Assembly: GCA_023228465.1 (NCBI GenBank)
Contig: JALOBC010000022.1
Location: forward strand, 1-42,328
Direction of reading: 5' to 3'
Source of the DNA: Dokdonella sp.
GTDB taxonomy: Bacteria > Pseudomonadota > Gammaproteobacteria > Xanthomonadales > Rhodanobacteraceae
DNA: 42,328 nucleotides
A program made the position numbers and the translations under genes. Under the pieces are notes generated by a model that saw only the letters and a program-made list of their open reading frames with translations, had not been told where the DNA came from and did not search any database. Positions 1 through 11,046 of this stretch are shown piece by piece (within the stretch, counting starts at the first letter, position 1; each line of letters opens with the position of its first letter).

Positions 1-122
1 TACAAGCCACTGTATACGTAAAACGTGGCACAACATCAATACGTAGAATACGACGAGAAAAGCGCGGAGCGTCAAGCGGTACGCGACTCTTTACGCTCAA
101 GGCCGGGAGGGAAGTGCGGAAC

Positions 123-260
123 TTGGGAGGCCGGGATCCATGTTGATTCATCGTGATGCTTCGAAGAACAAGATGGATGATTCGCTGCGCTCACCCTTCG
201 GGCCGCGCTGTGGGCGTTCTGCGGGCTGTGCCCTTGGCCGGCCTGCGCCGGAATGACGGC
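123..260. repeat. Degenerate interspersed repeat in a gene-free 5' flank
   Basis: The first 322 bases hold no credible gene. Bases 236-260 read as the complement of a CGTCATTCCGGCGCAGGCCG-type sequence, and bases 123-142 as the complement of an ATGGATCCCGGCC-type sequence. These two phrases commonly bracket short intergenic repeats in Xanthomonadales and other GC-rich proteobacteria. CCGG-CCTGCG-CCGG inside the first half is an inverted repeat. The call rests on remembered repeat wording, and the element is imperfect, so it may be a decayed copy. Confidence 0.35.
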
Positions 261-322
261 GAAGAGAGTTTTGGCAAACCCGTCCAAGTAGCCGGCAAGG
301 CGCAAGGTTAGGAGCATTGGGG

Positions 323-1012
323 TCAGGACTCGCTGGCGACCTCGCTGCCCGGCGGCGCGGGAGCGCTCGCCGCCCCGCTGGCGCGGAAGGCCAGCCGGTC
401 GGGCGCGGCCGCGCCGGCGGAGAGGATGAAGGCCATCGCCTGATCCATGCTCCAGTCGGTGCTGGTGAGTCGTTCGATGGGGACGATTTCCAGGTAGCCG
501 CCGGTGGGATTGGGCGTGGTCGGCACGTAGACGGCGGCCAGTTCCGCGCCGTCGGCATCGCGGAATACCCGCGTCACGAAGCCGACCGCCTTGAGCCCCG
601 GCGAGGGAAAGTCGATCAGCACCACGCGCTGGGTGCCCTCGGGCCGGGTCTGCAGCATGCTCATCAGTTTCTTGCTGCCGCTGTAGATGGTATGCGCCAG
701 CGGAATGCGCGCGATCAGGCGCTCGAAGGCGCCGAGCAGGCGCCGGCCGAGCACGCGGCTGGCGGCGAAGCCCAGGATGTACAGGGCGAGCAGGGTGGCG
801 ACGAAGGCCAGCAGGGAGGTCAGCCAGCCCTGGTTGATGTGGCCGAGCGTGCGCGGATAGGCGGCGGCGAGCGCCTCGAACAGCGCCGTCACCCAGGGCA
901 GGTTGATTTCCGAGAGCAGGGAGAAGATCGCCTTGAATACGACCCAGGTCAGCCACACCGGAATGAAGGTGAGCAGGCCGGTAATGAGGTATCGCTGGAC
1001 GTACAGGCGCAT
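323..1012 (-). CDS. DUF502 family membrane protein
   Basis: A 229-residue inner-membrane protein of the DUF502 family, whose function is not established. The N-terminus (RLYVQRYLITGLLTFIPVWL) begins the first hydrophobic segment, about residues 8-30, and a second lies near residues 60-85 (LTSLLAFVATLLALYILG). The cytoplasmic half carries the family signatures IPLAHTIYSGSKKLMSML and FVTRVF followed by a VYVPTTPNPTGGYL stretch. The start at MRLYVQRY matches the usual family N-terminus; an ATG pair at 1045/1048 would add 11-12 residues, and neither has a clear ribosome binding site. It is the last gene of a leftward set, 88 bp after the TIGR03032 gene. The C-terminal tail is rich in Ala/Pro/Ser and is probably disordered. 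Confidence 0.85.
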   Translation of the reverse strand: MRLYVQRYLITGLLTFIPVWLTWVVFKAIFSLLSEINLPWVTALFEALAAAYPRTLGHINQGWLTSLLAFVATLLALYILGFAASRVLGRRLLGAFERLIARIPLAHTIYSGSKKLMSMLQTRPEGTQRVVLIDFPSPGLKAVGFVTRVFRDADGAELAAVYVPTTPNPTGGYLEIVPIERLTSTDWSMDQAMAFILSAGAAAPDRLAFRASGAASAPAPPGSEVASES

Positions 1013-1100
1013 GGCGGTCGGCGGGGTGCGCGTGGGCAGCGCCATCATCGCCGGCTGGCTGTCCGGGTGCCAGCGGCGCGATCGGCGTCGGCGGTGCGGA

Positions 1101-2276
1101 TCAGGGCGGGGTGGGCGGGGCGCCGCCGTCGGCGGCGGCCGGCGGGTCGGCCGGCGTGCTGAACCGGACCTCGCGCAATGCGCCGTCCGGCAGGGCGTAG
1201 GAGGTCGCCAGGTGTTCGCCCTCGTGGATGATTTCCGGGAAGAGCACGCCGGGCAGGGCCTGCACCGCGAAGACCTCCTGCACGCCGCCGGTGAACTTGA
1301 GCAGCGCAACGGTGTTGCCGGTGCCGGTATGCACCGCCCATACCCCGCTCAGGCGGTCGGCGTTGGCCTCGGTGATCTCGATGTCGGTGAAGGCATTGGT
1401 TTCGCGCAGTTGCGACAGGCCGATGAAGGCAATCGGGCCGAGGAAATCCAGCCCGCGTGCGAATCCGGGCACGCGCGCCACGTCGCTCCTGGCACCGCTC
1501 ACGGGGTCGACCGTCACCAGCGCGCCGCGGCCGGACTCCAGCACCCACAGGCGCCCGTCATGCCAGCGCGGCGAGTGGGGCATGGACAGGCCGCGCGTGA
1601 TGACCCGGTTGCTCTCCATGTCGATCAGCAGCCCGCCATCGCGCTTGTTGGCGCGCCAGCCTTGCGGGGTGTTGGTTTCGCCCAGCGCGGTCAGGTAGCG
1701 CGGGCGACCCTCGCGCATGGCCAGGCCATTGAGGTGGCAGCGATCCTCGGGCGCGTAGTGGCTGACGAACCACGGCCGCCAGCGTGGCACGAAGCTGGAC
1801 TGCTCATCCAGGGTGCATAGGCAGGAGAAGAGCGTGTTCACGAACCACAACCCGCCGCGCGCGTCCCAGGCCATCTCGTGGATGTCGATGGCGCCGGTGA
1901 TGTGGCCGCGCCGGGCGAGGAACACGGCATCGTGGCGCGGCGGATCCTGCAGCCGTTTGGCCACCGCCGGCATGTTGCGGAACTCGGCGATCTCGATGTG
2001 CGCGCCCAGCGCCAGGCGCTCGCCGTCGGCAGCCATGCCCATCGGCCGGTTGAAGCTGCGGAAATGCGTGTTGATGCTGGCGCCGTCGGGACGCAGGATC
2101 ACCAGCTTGCCGGCCTGGTAGGTACTGACCAGCAGGCAGCCGCCAAGCTGGCGGAGCAGGTTGGGGAAGTTGCGGGTGTGCACGCTGCCGAGCGCGGCCT
2201 GTGCGGACGCCGGCGTGGCCGGCGCCTGGTCGTCAGCGCTGTGCCGTGCCGCTGCTGTGCTGGCGGGGTCGTGCAT
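1101..2276 (-). CDS. TIGR03032 family protein
   Basis: A 391-residue protein matching the TIGR03032 conserved hypothetical family. Its order is typical: an N-terminal segment ending in LLVSTYQAGKL, then VLRPDG-like and FNRPMGMA motifs, a HEMAWD motif, a LWFVNTLFSCL motif, DRCHLNGLA, and a C-terminal EIIHEG segment. These recurring Trp/Asn/Gly motifs suggest a beta-propeller-like fold, which is inference. No signal peptide or membrane segment is seen. The start is supported by AGGAGAT seven bases upstream. The gene overlaps the 3' end of the upstream DUF4442 gene by 44 bp, so the two are probably co-transcribed and translationally coupled. The C-terminal 20 residues are Pro/Ala-rich. Function is unknown; family members are often found near secreted or repeat-rich proteins. 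Confidence 0.8.
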   Translation of the reverse strand: MHDPASTAAARHSADDQAPATPASAQAALGSVHTRNFPNLLRQLGGCLLVSTYQAGKLVILRPDGASINTHFRSFNRPMGMAADGERLALGAHIEIAEFRNMPAVAKRLQDPPRHDAVFLARRGHITGAIDIHEMAWDARGGLWFVNTLFSCLCTLDEQSSFVPRWRPWFVSHYAPEDRCHLNGLAMREGRPRYLTALGETNTPQGWRANKRDGGLLIDMESNRVITRGLSMPHSPRWHDGRLWVLESGRGALVTVDPVSGARSDVARVPGFARGLDFLGPIAFIGLSQLRETNAFTDIEITEANADRLSGVWAVHTGTGNTVALLKFTGGVQEVFAVQALPGVLFPEIIHEGEHLATSYALPDGALREVRFSTPADPPAAADGGAPPTPP

Positions 2277-2796
2277 GGCCGATCTCCTGCGCGGCCCTGC
2301 ATTTTGCGGGCTGTGCGCGAAGTGTGCCAGTGACCGGGCGGCTGCGTTTGCGGCGCACGTAGAGCTGCTTGCGCACGGTGGCGATCAGTTGCCCGTCCGA
2401 GGTGCGGATCGGGGCTTCATACCAGCGCAGGCACTTCTCCCCGCCGACGGTCGCCGCGCGCAGGTCCTCCAGCATTGCATCGCTGATGCAGAACTCGGCA
2501 TGCACGTCTTCGCGCCCGGGCGCCACGAAGTCGATCGCGGCGGCCTGGTCCCAGACGATGAAGCCCGGGCCCAGGCAACGCAGCGTCAGCAGCATCCAGA
2601 ACGGATCGGTCATGGAAAACAGGCTGCCGCCGTACTGGGTGCCAACGTAGTTGCGGTTGTACCAGCGCTTGCGCAGGACCACGCGGGCATAGCGCCAGTC
2701 ATCGCCGATTTCCAGCACGCGGATGCCGCAGAACAGGAACGGCGGCCACAGGTTCATGATCCGGCGCAGGTTGCGCGCGGAAATCTGCGCTGGCAT
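2233..2796 (-). CDS. DUF4442 domain protein, hot-dog thioesterase-like
   Basis: A 187-residue protein resembling DUF4442 proteins of the hot-dog fold superfamily, related to acyl-CoA thioesterases and the YiiD C-terminal domain. The family features visible are the N-terminal MNLWPPFLFCGIRV, the VLRKRWYNRNYVGTQYGG segment that corresponds to the hot-dog helix, and a C-terminal GQLIATVRKQLYVR strand. The catalytic activity and substrate are not known for this protein. The last 30 residues overlap the start of the next gene and are not conserved-looking, so the true protein ends in a variable tail. It starts 21 bp after the CnoX-like gene stops, which indicates an operon. Confidence 0.75.
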   Translation of the reverse strand: MPAQISARNLRRIMNLWPPFLFCGIRVLEIGDDWRYARVVLRKRWYNRNYVGTQYGGSLFSMTDPFWMLLTLRCLGPGFIVWDQAAAIDFVAPGREDVHAEFCISDAMLEDLRAATVGGEKCLRWYEAPIRTSDGQLIATVRKQLYVRRKRSRPVTGTLRAQPAKCRAAQEIGHARPRQHSSGTAQR

Positions 2797-2817
2797 GGGC
2801 GGGCGCCTCGCGCTGTC

Positions 2818-3684
2818 TCAGAACAGCAGCGAGGACATCCTGCGGCGATAGGTACCGACCAGCTCCTCGTCGTCGAGGACGGTGAAGGCGGCGATCAGGC
2901 GCTTCTTTGCCTGGTCGTCGTTCCAGTGGCGATCGGCCGCCAGGATGGTGAGGAACTGCTCGAGCGCGGCACTGGCTTCACCCTGGATCAGCAGGCGCAC
3001 GCCGAGCAGGTCATGGGCCGCGAAGTCGTTGGGATCGCGCTCGATGCGCGCGCGCAGTTCATCCATGGGCGGGGCGTTCTCCAGCGCGCGTGCAAAGTCG
3101 AGCTGGCCGCGCAGGCGCCGCGCGCGGTCCTCACCGGCCAGGTTGGCCGGCAGCGCATCGAGTTCGGCCGCGGCGGCCGCGGCGTTGCCGGCCTGCATCT
3201 GCGCCACCGCCAGGTCGAGCTTGAGTTCGGCCTTGTCCGGGGCGGCGGCGATTTCCTGCTGGATGCGCGCGATCGCCTGTTCCGGTGTCTCGCTGATAGT
3301 CGGGGCCGGCGGTGCTTCCGGGGCAGCGTCCTGGGGTTGCACGTGGAGCAGCAGGAATTCACGAATCGCGCTTTCCGGCAGCGCACCGGTGAAGGCATCG
3401 AGCAGCTGGCCGTCGCGCAGCAGCACCACGGTCGGGATGCTGCGCACGCCGAACGAGGCCGCCAGCTCCTGTTCCTTGTCCACGTCCACCTTGGCCAGGC
3501 GCACGGCACCGTTGAAACTTGCGACCACCTTTTCCAGCAGCGGGCCGAGGGTCTTGCACGGTCCGCACCAGGTCGCCCACAGATCCACCAGGATGGGCTG
3601 CTGGAACGAGGCATCGATCACGTCGGCCTGGAAGGTGGCGGCAGTGGCATCGAACACGAATGCGTTGGTCGTGGCGTCGGTCAT
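2818..3684 (-). CDS. cnoX: CnoX (YbbN)-like thioredoxin-TPR co-chaperone
   Basis: A 288-residue cytoplasmic protein with an N-terminal thioredoxin domain (about residues 10-115) and a C-terminal tetratricopeptide-type helical region (about 125-288). This is the architecture and length of CnoX/YbbN, which protects substrates from chlorine and heat stress and hands them to GroEL and DnaK. The active site is WCGPC, so both redox cysteines are present; E. coli CnoX has SxxC, while several other proteobacterial members keep CxxC. The cis-proline segment SIPTVVLL is intact. The start is well supported by AAGGAG eight bases upstream. It is the first gene of the leftward four-gene cluster, divergent from the cytochrome gene. 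Confidence 0.85.
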   Translation of the reverse strand: MTDATTNAFVFDATAATFQADVIDASFQQPILVDLWATWCGPCKTLGPLLEKVVASFNGAVRLAKVDVDKEQELAASFGVRSIPTVVLLRDGQLLDAFTGALPESAIREFLLLHVQPQDAAPEAPPAPTISETPEQAIARIQQEIAAAPDKAELKLDLAVAQMQAGNAAAAAAELDALPANLAGEDRARRLRGQLDFARALENAPPMDELRARIERDPNDFAAHDLLGVRLLIQGEASAALEQFLTILAADRHWNDDQAKKRLIAAFTVLDDEELVGTYRRRMSSLLF

Positions 3685-3866
3685 TGCATGACTCCTTGAA
3701 GGTGGCTGCAAGGTGGCGCCATGGACAGGCGAATGCAAGCCACCGCACGGACCGGGGCCGGCGGCGCATCGAGGTGACCGGCCTTCGCGGCTGCCTGTGC
3801 AGGCGGTCGGACCTGGCGCAGTCGGGCGCTTGCCTGCGCGGCGCCAGACCGATCTATCATGGCGGC

Positions 3867-4718
3867 ATGCCCCAGCCACACCGTGCAGTCGCCTGGCTAC
3901 GCAGCGCCGCTCTGGCGCTCCTCGTGGTGGCCGCGTGCCCGGCGGTTGCCGCCAGCCTGGAGCTCGATATCGGCCAGGCGGCGCGCAAGCTCGGCACGGC
4001 CGCGTTGCTGGCGCGCGATGACGTCCGTGACGTGGCAATCGCACGCGATGTCGCCTACCGGCGCCCCATGCGCTATCGCGCAGTGCCGCTGCGCGCCCTG
4101 CTGCCTGCGCTTCGTCCGGCTGACCACCTGCAGTTCACCGCGCGCGACGGGTTCACCGCCGAGATCCCGGCGGCGCTATTCCTCGACGGGCGCGGCAGCG
4201 TGGCCTGGCTCGCCATCGAGGATCCGGCCCGGCCCTGGCCACGCCTGCCCGGCAAGGCAGCCAGCGCGGGACCCTTCTACCTCGTCTGGACCGATCCGCA
4301 GGCCGCCGGCATCGGGCCCGAGCAGTGGCCCTACCAGGTGGTGGCGATCCGGCGTCTGGCGCCGGTGGCCGAGCGCTTTCCGGCCCTCCTGCCGGATCCC
4401 GCGCTACCGGCCGATAGCCAAGTGCGGCGGGGCTTTGCCGTATTCCAGGCCACCTGCTTCGCCTGCCACACCCTGAATGGCGCCGGCGCCGCGCGCATGG
4501 GGCCCGATCTCAATATCCCGTACAACCCCACCGAATACCTGCGCGCGGATTTGCTGCGCGCCTACCTGCGCGACCCGCAATCGCTACGCCGCTGGCCCGC
4601 CGCACGCATGCCGGGCTTCGATCGCAACGACCTCAGCGACGTCGATCTCGACGCCGTGCTGGCCTATCTCGGACACATGGCCGGACGCAAGTCGGCGCCC
4701 GTCGCGCCGACCCGCTGA
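3867..4718 (+). CDS. Exported c-type cytochrome with N-terminal oxidoreductase-like domain
   Basis: A 283-residue secreted protein with a cleavable signal peptide (hydrophobic residues 10-28, AxA-like end before SLELDI). Residues about 30-175 resemble the beta-rich molybdopterin-oxidoreductase-type ligand domain seen in sulfite-oxidase relatives (YRAVPLRALLPAL, DGFTAEIP, PYQVVAI); this part is a weak match. Residues about 185-275 form a mono-haem class I cytochrome c: haem-binding CFACH, then GPDLNIPYNPTEYL, and a distal methionine in ARMPGF. It probably carries electrons in the periplasm, partner unknown. A possible -10 box, TATCAT, lies at 3855-3860 only seven bases before the start, so the message would be nearly leaderless. 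It converges with the amidohydrolase gene. Confidence 0.75.
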   Translation: MPQPHRAVAWLRSAALALLVVAACPAVAASLELDIGQAARKLGTAALLARDDVRDVAIARDVAYRRPMRYRAVPLRALLPALRPADHLQFTARDGFTAEIPAALFLDGRGSVAWLAIEDPARPWPRLPGKAASAGPFYLVWTDPQAAGIGPEQWPYQVVAIRRLAPVAERFPALLPDPALPADSQVRRGFAVFQATCFACHTLNGAGAARMGPDLNIPYNPTEYLRADLLRAYLRDPQSLRRWPAARMPGFDRNDLSDVDLDAVLAYLGHMAGRKSAPVAPTR

Positions 4719-4770
4719 GGCGCGCCGCTGACGGGCAGCCATGCCGCAGCGCCGGCCCGTCCGGCCGTGC

Positions 4771-6084
4771 TCACTCGACCACGACCTGGCCGGCCTGCTT
4801 CCAGATCGCGCCGTCCTTCATCACGAAATCCACCGTCTGCATCAGCCGGATGTCCTCCAGCGGATTGCCCTGCACGGCGATCATGTCGGCCAGCTTGCCG
4901 GCCTCGACGCTGCCCAGGTTGGCACTCTGCCTGAGCAGCTCGGCTGCATGCGTGGTGGCTGCCTGCAGGGCGTACATCGGCGGCATGCCCGCTTCGACCA
5001 TGTAGAAGAACTCCTTGGCGTTCTGGCCGTGCGGATAGACGCCGGCGTCGGTGCCGAAGGCGATCTTCACGCCGGCCTTGTAGGCCTTGCCGGCGGTCTG
5101 CTGGATCAGCGGGCCGACGTGCGCCGCCTTGGCCGCGACCTGCGGCAGGTAGTAGCCGGGTACCTTGGCCTGCTCGGCGACGTACTCGCCGGCGATGATG
5201 GTGGGCACGAACCAGGTGCCGTGTTCCTTCATCAGCTTCATGTCCGCGTCGTCCATGAAGGTACCGTGCTCGATCGAGTCGACGCCGGCGATGACCGAGC
5301 GGCGGATGGCTTCGGCGCCGTGGGCGTGGGCCGCCACGGTGAAGCCGTAGTCGTGGGCCGCCGTGACCACGGCCTTGATTTCCTCCACCGTCATCTGCGC
5401 GTTGTCGGCGCTGGCGCTTTCGTCCAGCACGCCGCCGGAGGGCATGATCTTGAGCACGTCCACGCCGTCCTTGTAGTGTTGGCGCACCGTCTTCCAGGCG
5501 TCGTCCACGCCGTTGATGATGCCTTCCTTCGGGCCGGGGTCGCCCTGCAGGTCCAGGCGCAGGCCGTCGGTGTGGTCGGCGTGGCCGCCGGTCGAACCGA
5601 TGGCGCCGCCGGCGGTGTAGATGCGCGGGCCGGGGATGAGCCCGGCATTGATGGCGTTGCGCAGGGCGATGGACATGTTCTTGCCATCGCCGAGGTTGCG
5701 CACCGTGGTGAAGCCCGCTTCCAGCGTGCGCCGGGCGTAGAGGGTGGAGCGGATCGCGTAGTCGGCGGTGTTCAGGCGAAAGCGGTCGATGGCGCCGCTG
5801 CGGCTGGTTTCGCCGGTGAGGTGGGTGTGGCTGTCGATCAGGCCGGGCAGGCAGGTGGCATCGCCGAGGTCGATGAGCGTCGCGCCGGGCACGGCGACCT
5901 TGCCGGCCTGCACCGCCTTGATGCGCTTGCCCTCGATGGTGACGGTGGTCGGGCCGCGCAGCTTGCCGGCGGCGGTATCGACCAGTTGGCCGCATTGGAG
6001 CGCCACCGGCTGGACCGTGGCCGCGTGCGCGGTCGGCATCGCCAGTGCCGCAAGGACACCGAGGGTGAGGATGCGATGGTGCAT
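4771..6084 (-). CDS. Exported amidohydrolase, Xaa-Pro dipeptidase-like
   Basis: A 437-residue metal-dependent hydrolase of the amidohydrolase superfamily, close to the imidazolonepropionase/prolidase-like (Sgx9260-type) group. The signal peptide spans residues 1-21 (LGVLAALAMPTAHA). Metal and catalytic residues are all visible: HTH in LIDSHTHLTGE, the carbamylated-lysine candidate in VLKIMPSGG, His in AAHAHG, His in SIEHGTF and Asp in FGTDAG. Exported members of this group hydrolyse dipeptides with a C-terminal proline or basic residue; the substrate here cannot be read from sequence. The ATG at 6084 was chosen because the signal peptide begins directly there. It is divergent from leuS and convergent with the cytochrome gene. 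Confidence 0.85.
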   Translation of the reverse strand: MHHRILTLGVLAALAMPTAHAATVQPVALQCGQLVDTAAGKLRGPTTVTIEGKRIKAVQAGKVAVPGATLIDLGDATCLPGLIDSHTHLTGETSRSGAIDRFRLNTADYAIRSTLYARRTLEAGFTTVRNLGDGKNMSIALRNAINAGLIPGPRIYTAGGAIGSTGGHADHTDGLRLDLQGDPGPKEGIINGVDDAWKTVRQHYKDGVDVLKIMPSGGVLDESASADNAQMTVEEIKAVVTAAHDYGFTVAAHAHGAEAIRRSVIAGVDSIEHGTFMDDADMKLMKEHGTWFVPTIIAGEYVAEQAKVPGYYLPQVAAKAAHVGPLIQQTAGKAYKAGVKIAFGTDAGVYPHGQNAKEFFYMVEAGMPPMYALQAATTHAAELLRQSANLGSVEAGKLADMIAVQGNPLEDIRLMQTVDFVMKDGAIWKQAGQVVVE

Positions 6085-6086
6085 GA

Positions 6087-9020
<2,934 letters not shown>

Positions 9021-9028
9021 GCGCGCTC

Positions 9029-9056
9029 GCCAACGCGCCGCATCGGCGCGCGTTGG
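9029..9056 (+). terminator. GC-rich hairpin after leuS
   Basis: The left arm GCCAACGCGCCG and right arm CGGCGCGCGTTGGC pair around a short CAT loop, with two unpaired bases in the right arm. It lies nine bases after the leuS stop. No T-run follows, so it may terminate inefficiently or simply protect the 3' end. It lies between leuS and a convergent gene, where a terminator would be expected. Confidence 0.45.
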
Positions 9057-9251
9057 CACCCATGGGGTGTTGTCGGCTCGTGAAGACGGACGTGCTCGGC
9101 GCAGCACGCCGGGCAGGGGCGGCGCGGCCGGCGCGCGCACGCTGCGCCTCCCGCGCGTGGCCTGCGCCTTGTCCGTGTTTTGCCACAACCCAGGCGGCGC
9201 CGCCTGCGCTTCGCGGTGGCGCGGAGCCGTGCGGCTGGCGGCCGCCGAAGC

Positions 9252-9962
9252 CTATTTCTCCGGTGGGATCCGGATCGGCCCGACGTCGACCTTGCCCTTC
9301 GGTGGCTGCTTCCAGGTGCTGTCCTGCCACTGCCAGTAGGCGTCCGCATCCCAATACTTGTCCGCGTAGTACTGCGCGCCGTCGGAGCGCTGGTAGGTCC
9401 CCGTCTCATGCATGATCTGGAAGACATCCATGGTCCCGGCCCGGCCGGTGCGGCTGCCGGTCATTGCCTGTCGGGCGCGTTGCACCGCGCGCTCGAGGCG
9501 CGGCTTGGCCACCACGTCGGCGTACTCGTCGAACACGGCCTGGCCGGCGGCAACCGCCCGGGTGCGCTCGTCCTCGCTCAGTTCGAGCCAGAAGCGCTCG
9601 CGCGTGGCGATGAAATCCGGGTAACCGCGCTCGGCGGCAAGATCCGCCCAGACATAGGCCATCACGTGATCGACCGGGATGCCATCGCCATTCCACAGCA
9701 TCTGCGCGATCATCGCCTGCGAGGGCTTGTCGGCAAAGCCTGCCGCGCGGCGGAACCCGGTCATGGCTTCCCCGTAGCGGCCCTGCTGGTAGCTCTCGGC
9801 CCCCTTCTTGCGCCAGAAGACATCGGGATGGGCATTGGCGAAGGCATCGAGGTTGACGAAGCTCGGGCTGGATTCGTCCGCCAGCGCTCGTCCCGGCGCG
9901 GTGGCGAGCAGCAGCAGGATGAAGATCAGCGCCCCGATGGGCGGCAGCTCGTTCGGTTGCAT
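9252..9962 (-). CDS. Exported protein of unknown function, paralog A of three
   Basis: A 236-residue protein with a signal peptide (residues about 11-29, IFILLLLATAPGRALA). The mature part starts with a FxNxDAFANAHPDVFWRKKG segment followed by a helical repeat region resembling a Sel1/TPR-like pair (YQQGRYGEAMTGFRRAA, then SQAMIAQMLWNGDGIPVD). It continues with WADLAAERGYP, FDEYADVVAK, TGSRTGRAG and a C-terminal YYADKYW/YWQWQDSTW region ending VGPIRIPP. The start is supported by GGGAGAGG upstream. Two homologous genes lie at 11047-11829 and 11903-12610 on the same strand. No enzyme motif was recognised. The Sel1-like assignment is tentative. It sits opposite to leuS and lptE, between them. 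Confidence 0.75.
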   Translation of the reverse strand: MQPNELPPIGALIFILLLLATAPGRALADESSPSFVNLDAFANAHPDVFWRKKGAESYQQGRYGEAMTGFRRAAGFADKPSQAMIAQMLWNGDGIPVDHVMAYVWADLAAERGYPDFIATRERFWLELSEDERTRAVAAGQAVFDEYADVVAKPRLERAVQRARQAMTGSRTGRAGTMDVFQIMHETGTYQRSDGAQYYADKYWDADAYWQWQDSTWKQPPKGKVDVGPIRIPPEK

Positions 9963-10296
9963 GGGCCTCTCCCTCGACTGCCGCAGGGCGCGTCTGCGAG
10001 GTCATTCGTACATCGCCGGGTCGAGGGCGTCAAGCCATCGCGTTGGTGGCTGGAGCGGGGCCGCGCTGCACTCTTGAACGACCGCTGCATCCATGCAGGT
10101 CGCGGCAAGGGCTGCTCCCGGCGTGGCAGGCCAGGGCGCGTGGCGACAGGGCCAGCGAAATCCTCCAGAATCCATCATCCCGGCGACGCTCGGGGCCGAG
10201 CGACGGCCGCGGTCTCTGGTTGCCGTCACCGCGAAAATGTACCCTGAGCCGGCCCGCAAGCCGCCCCGACCCCCTCGATCGCCTTCGGAATCCCGC
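9963..10296. other. Divergent intergenic region before lptE, no gene
   Basis: This 334-bp stretch separates the start codons of paralog A and lptE, so it should hold both promoters. A weak candidate for the lptE side is TTGCCG near 10219 with AT-richer GAAAAT downstream, but spacing is poor. No repeat, RNA gene or small coding sequence was recognised. Confidence 0.4.
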
Positions 10297-10803
10297 ATGT
10301 TCCTGCGCCGCCTGCCGTTTCTTGTTCCGGTTCTCGCCAGCCTGCTCGTCGTCGGCTGCGGCTTCCATTTGCGCAAGGAAGCCGTGCTGCCGGCGAGCAT
10401 GCAACGTGTCTTCATCGAGATTGCCGATCCCGGCAGCGCGCTGGCGCGCGACCTCGCCCGCGCCCTGCCGCGCGCCGGCGTGACCGTGGTCCCCCAGGCG
10501 GGACCAGGCGTGGCGGTACTGGCTGTCCCCGTCAACACCACCCGCACCGACGTGCTGACGGTGGGTAGCACCGCGCGCGCCAACGAGTACACGGTGCGCC
10601 ACCACGTCGAGTTTGCCGTACGCGACGCGGACGGCAAGATGGTGGTGCCCATGCAGTCGATCGATCTCACCCGCGAATTCACCTTCGATTCCACCCAGGC
10701 GCTTGGCGTCAGCGCCGAGATCGACCTGCTCACCAGGGAGCTGGAACGCGAGATGGTGCAGGCCATCCTGCGCCGGGTGGAAGTGGTGGCGGAAGCCCAC
10801 TGA
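10297..10803 (+). CDS. lptE: LPS-assembly lipoprotein LptE
   Basis: A 168-residue outer-membrane lipoprotein that plugs the LptD barrel and helps insert lipopolysaccharide. The lipobox is VVGC at about residues 19-22, followed at once by the family-typical GFHLRKEAVLPASMQRV. The C-terminal half shows the expected alternating strands and a helix ending EMVQAILRRVE. The start directly precedes the lipoprotein signal peptide; upstream in-frame ATGs are not needed. In related genomes lptE directly follows leuS and precedes holA, and here it keeps the order and strand but is flanked on both sides by leftward genes. Confidence 0.92.
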   Translation: MFLRRLPFLVPVLASLLVVGCGFHLRKEAVLPASMQRVFIEIADPGSALARDLARALPRAGVTVVPQAGPGVAVLAVPVNTTRTDVLTVGSTARANEYTVRHHVEFAVRDADGKMVVPMQSIDLTREFTFDSTQALGVSAEIDLLTRELEREMVQAILRRVEVVAEAH

Positions 10804-10936
10804 GGGCATGTGAAGACATCATCCACCTGCCGTGGACGCCGTCGAACGCCCCTGGCGATGGCGCTGCGTCCACGCTGCGATCATCGGGTGAACCCGACGC
10901 CATCAGGCAGACCGCAACAGCTTCCAGCTAGGCCCA

Positions 10937-11009
10937 TCGCCCACAGGGTGGGCTCCTACGGGCGAGGACGGTACGCCACGCGAATCGTAGGAGCGCACCC
11001 TGTGCGCGT
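10937..11009. repeat. Inverted pair of REP-type repeats
   Basis: Bases 10937-10960 read TCGCCCACAGGGTGGGCTCC plus TACG, and bases 10986-11008 read CGTAGGAGCGCACCCTGTGC plus GCG. The second is the well-known REP core of pseudomonads and Xanthomonadales, and the first is its reverse complement with a few changes. The pair is separated by about 25 bp, giving a possible large hairpin between lptE and paralog B, where the two genes converge. Such pairs can stabilise or end transcripts and are mobilised by RAYT transposases; none is in the window. Confidence 0.75.
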
Positions 11010-11046
11010 CCATGTACGGCAGCGGAATCGAAAGCCTTCGTGACGG

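Noticed and set aside
72-956. A long leftward open frame from the left edge into the DUF502 gene
   Set aside because: It is out of frame with the conserved DUF502 protein and contains an interspersed repeat translated as VIPAQAG-like sequence.
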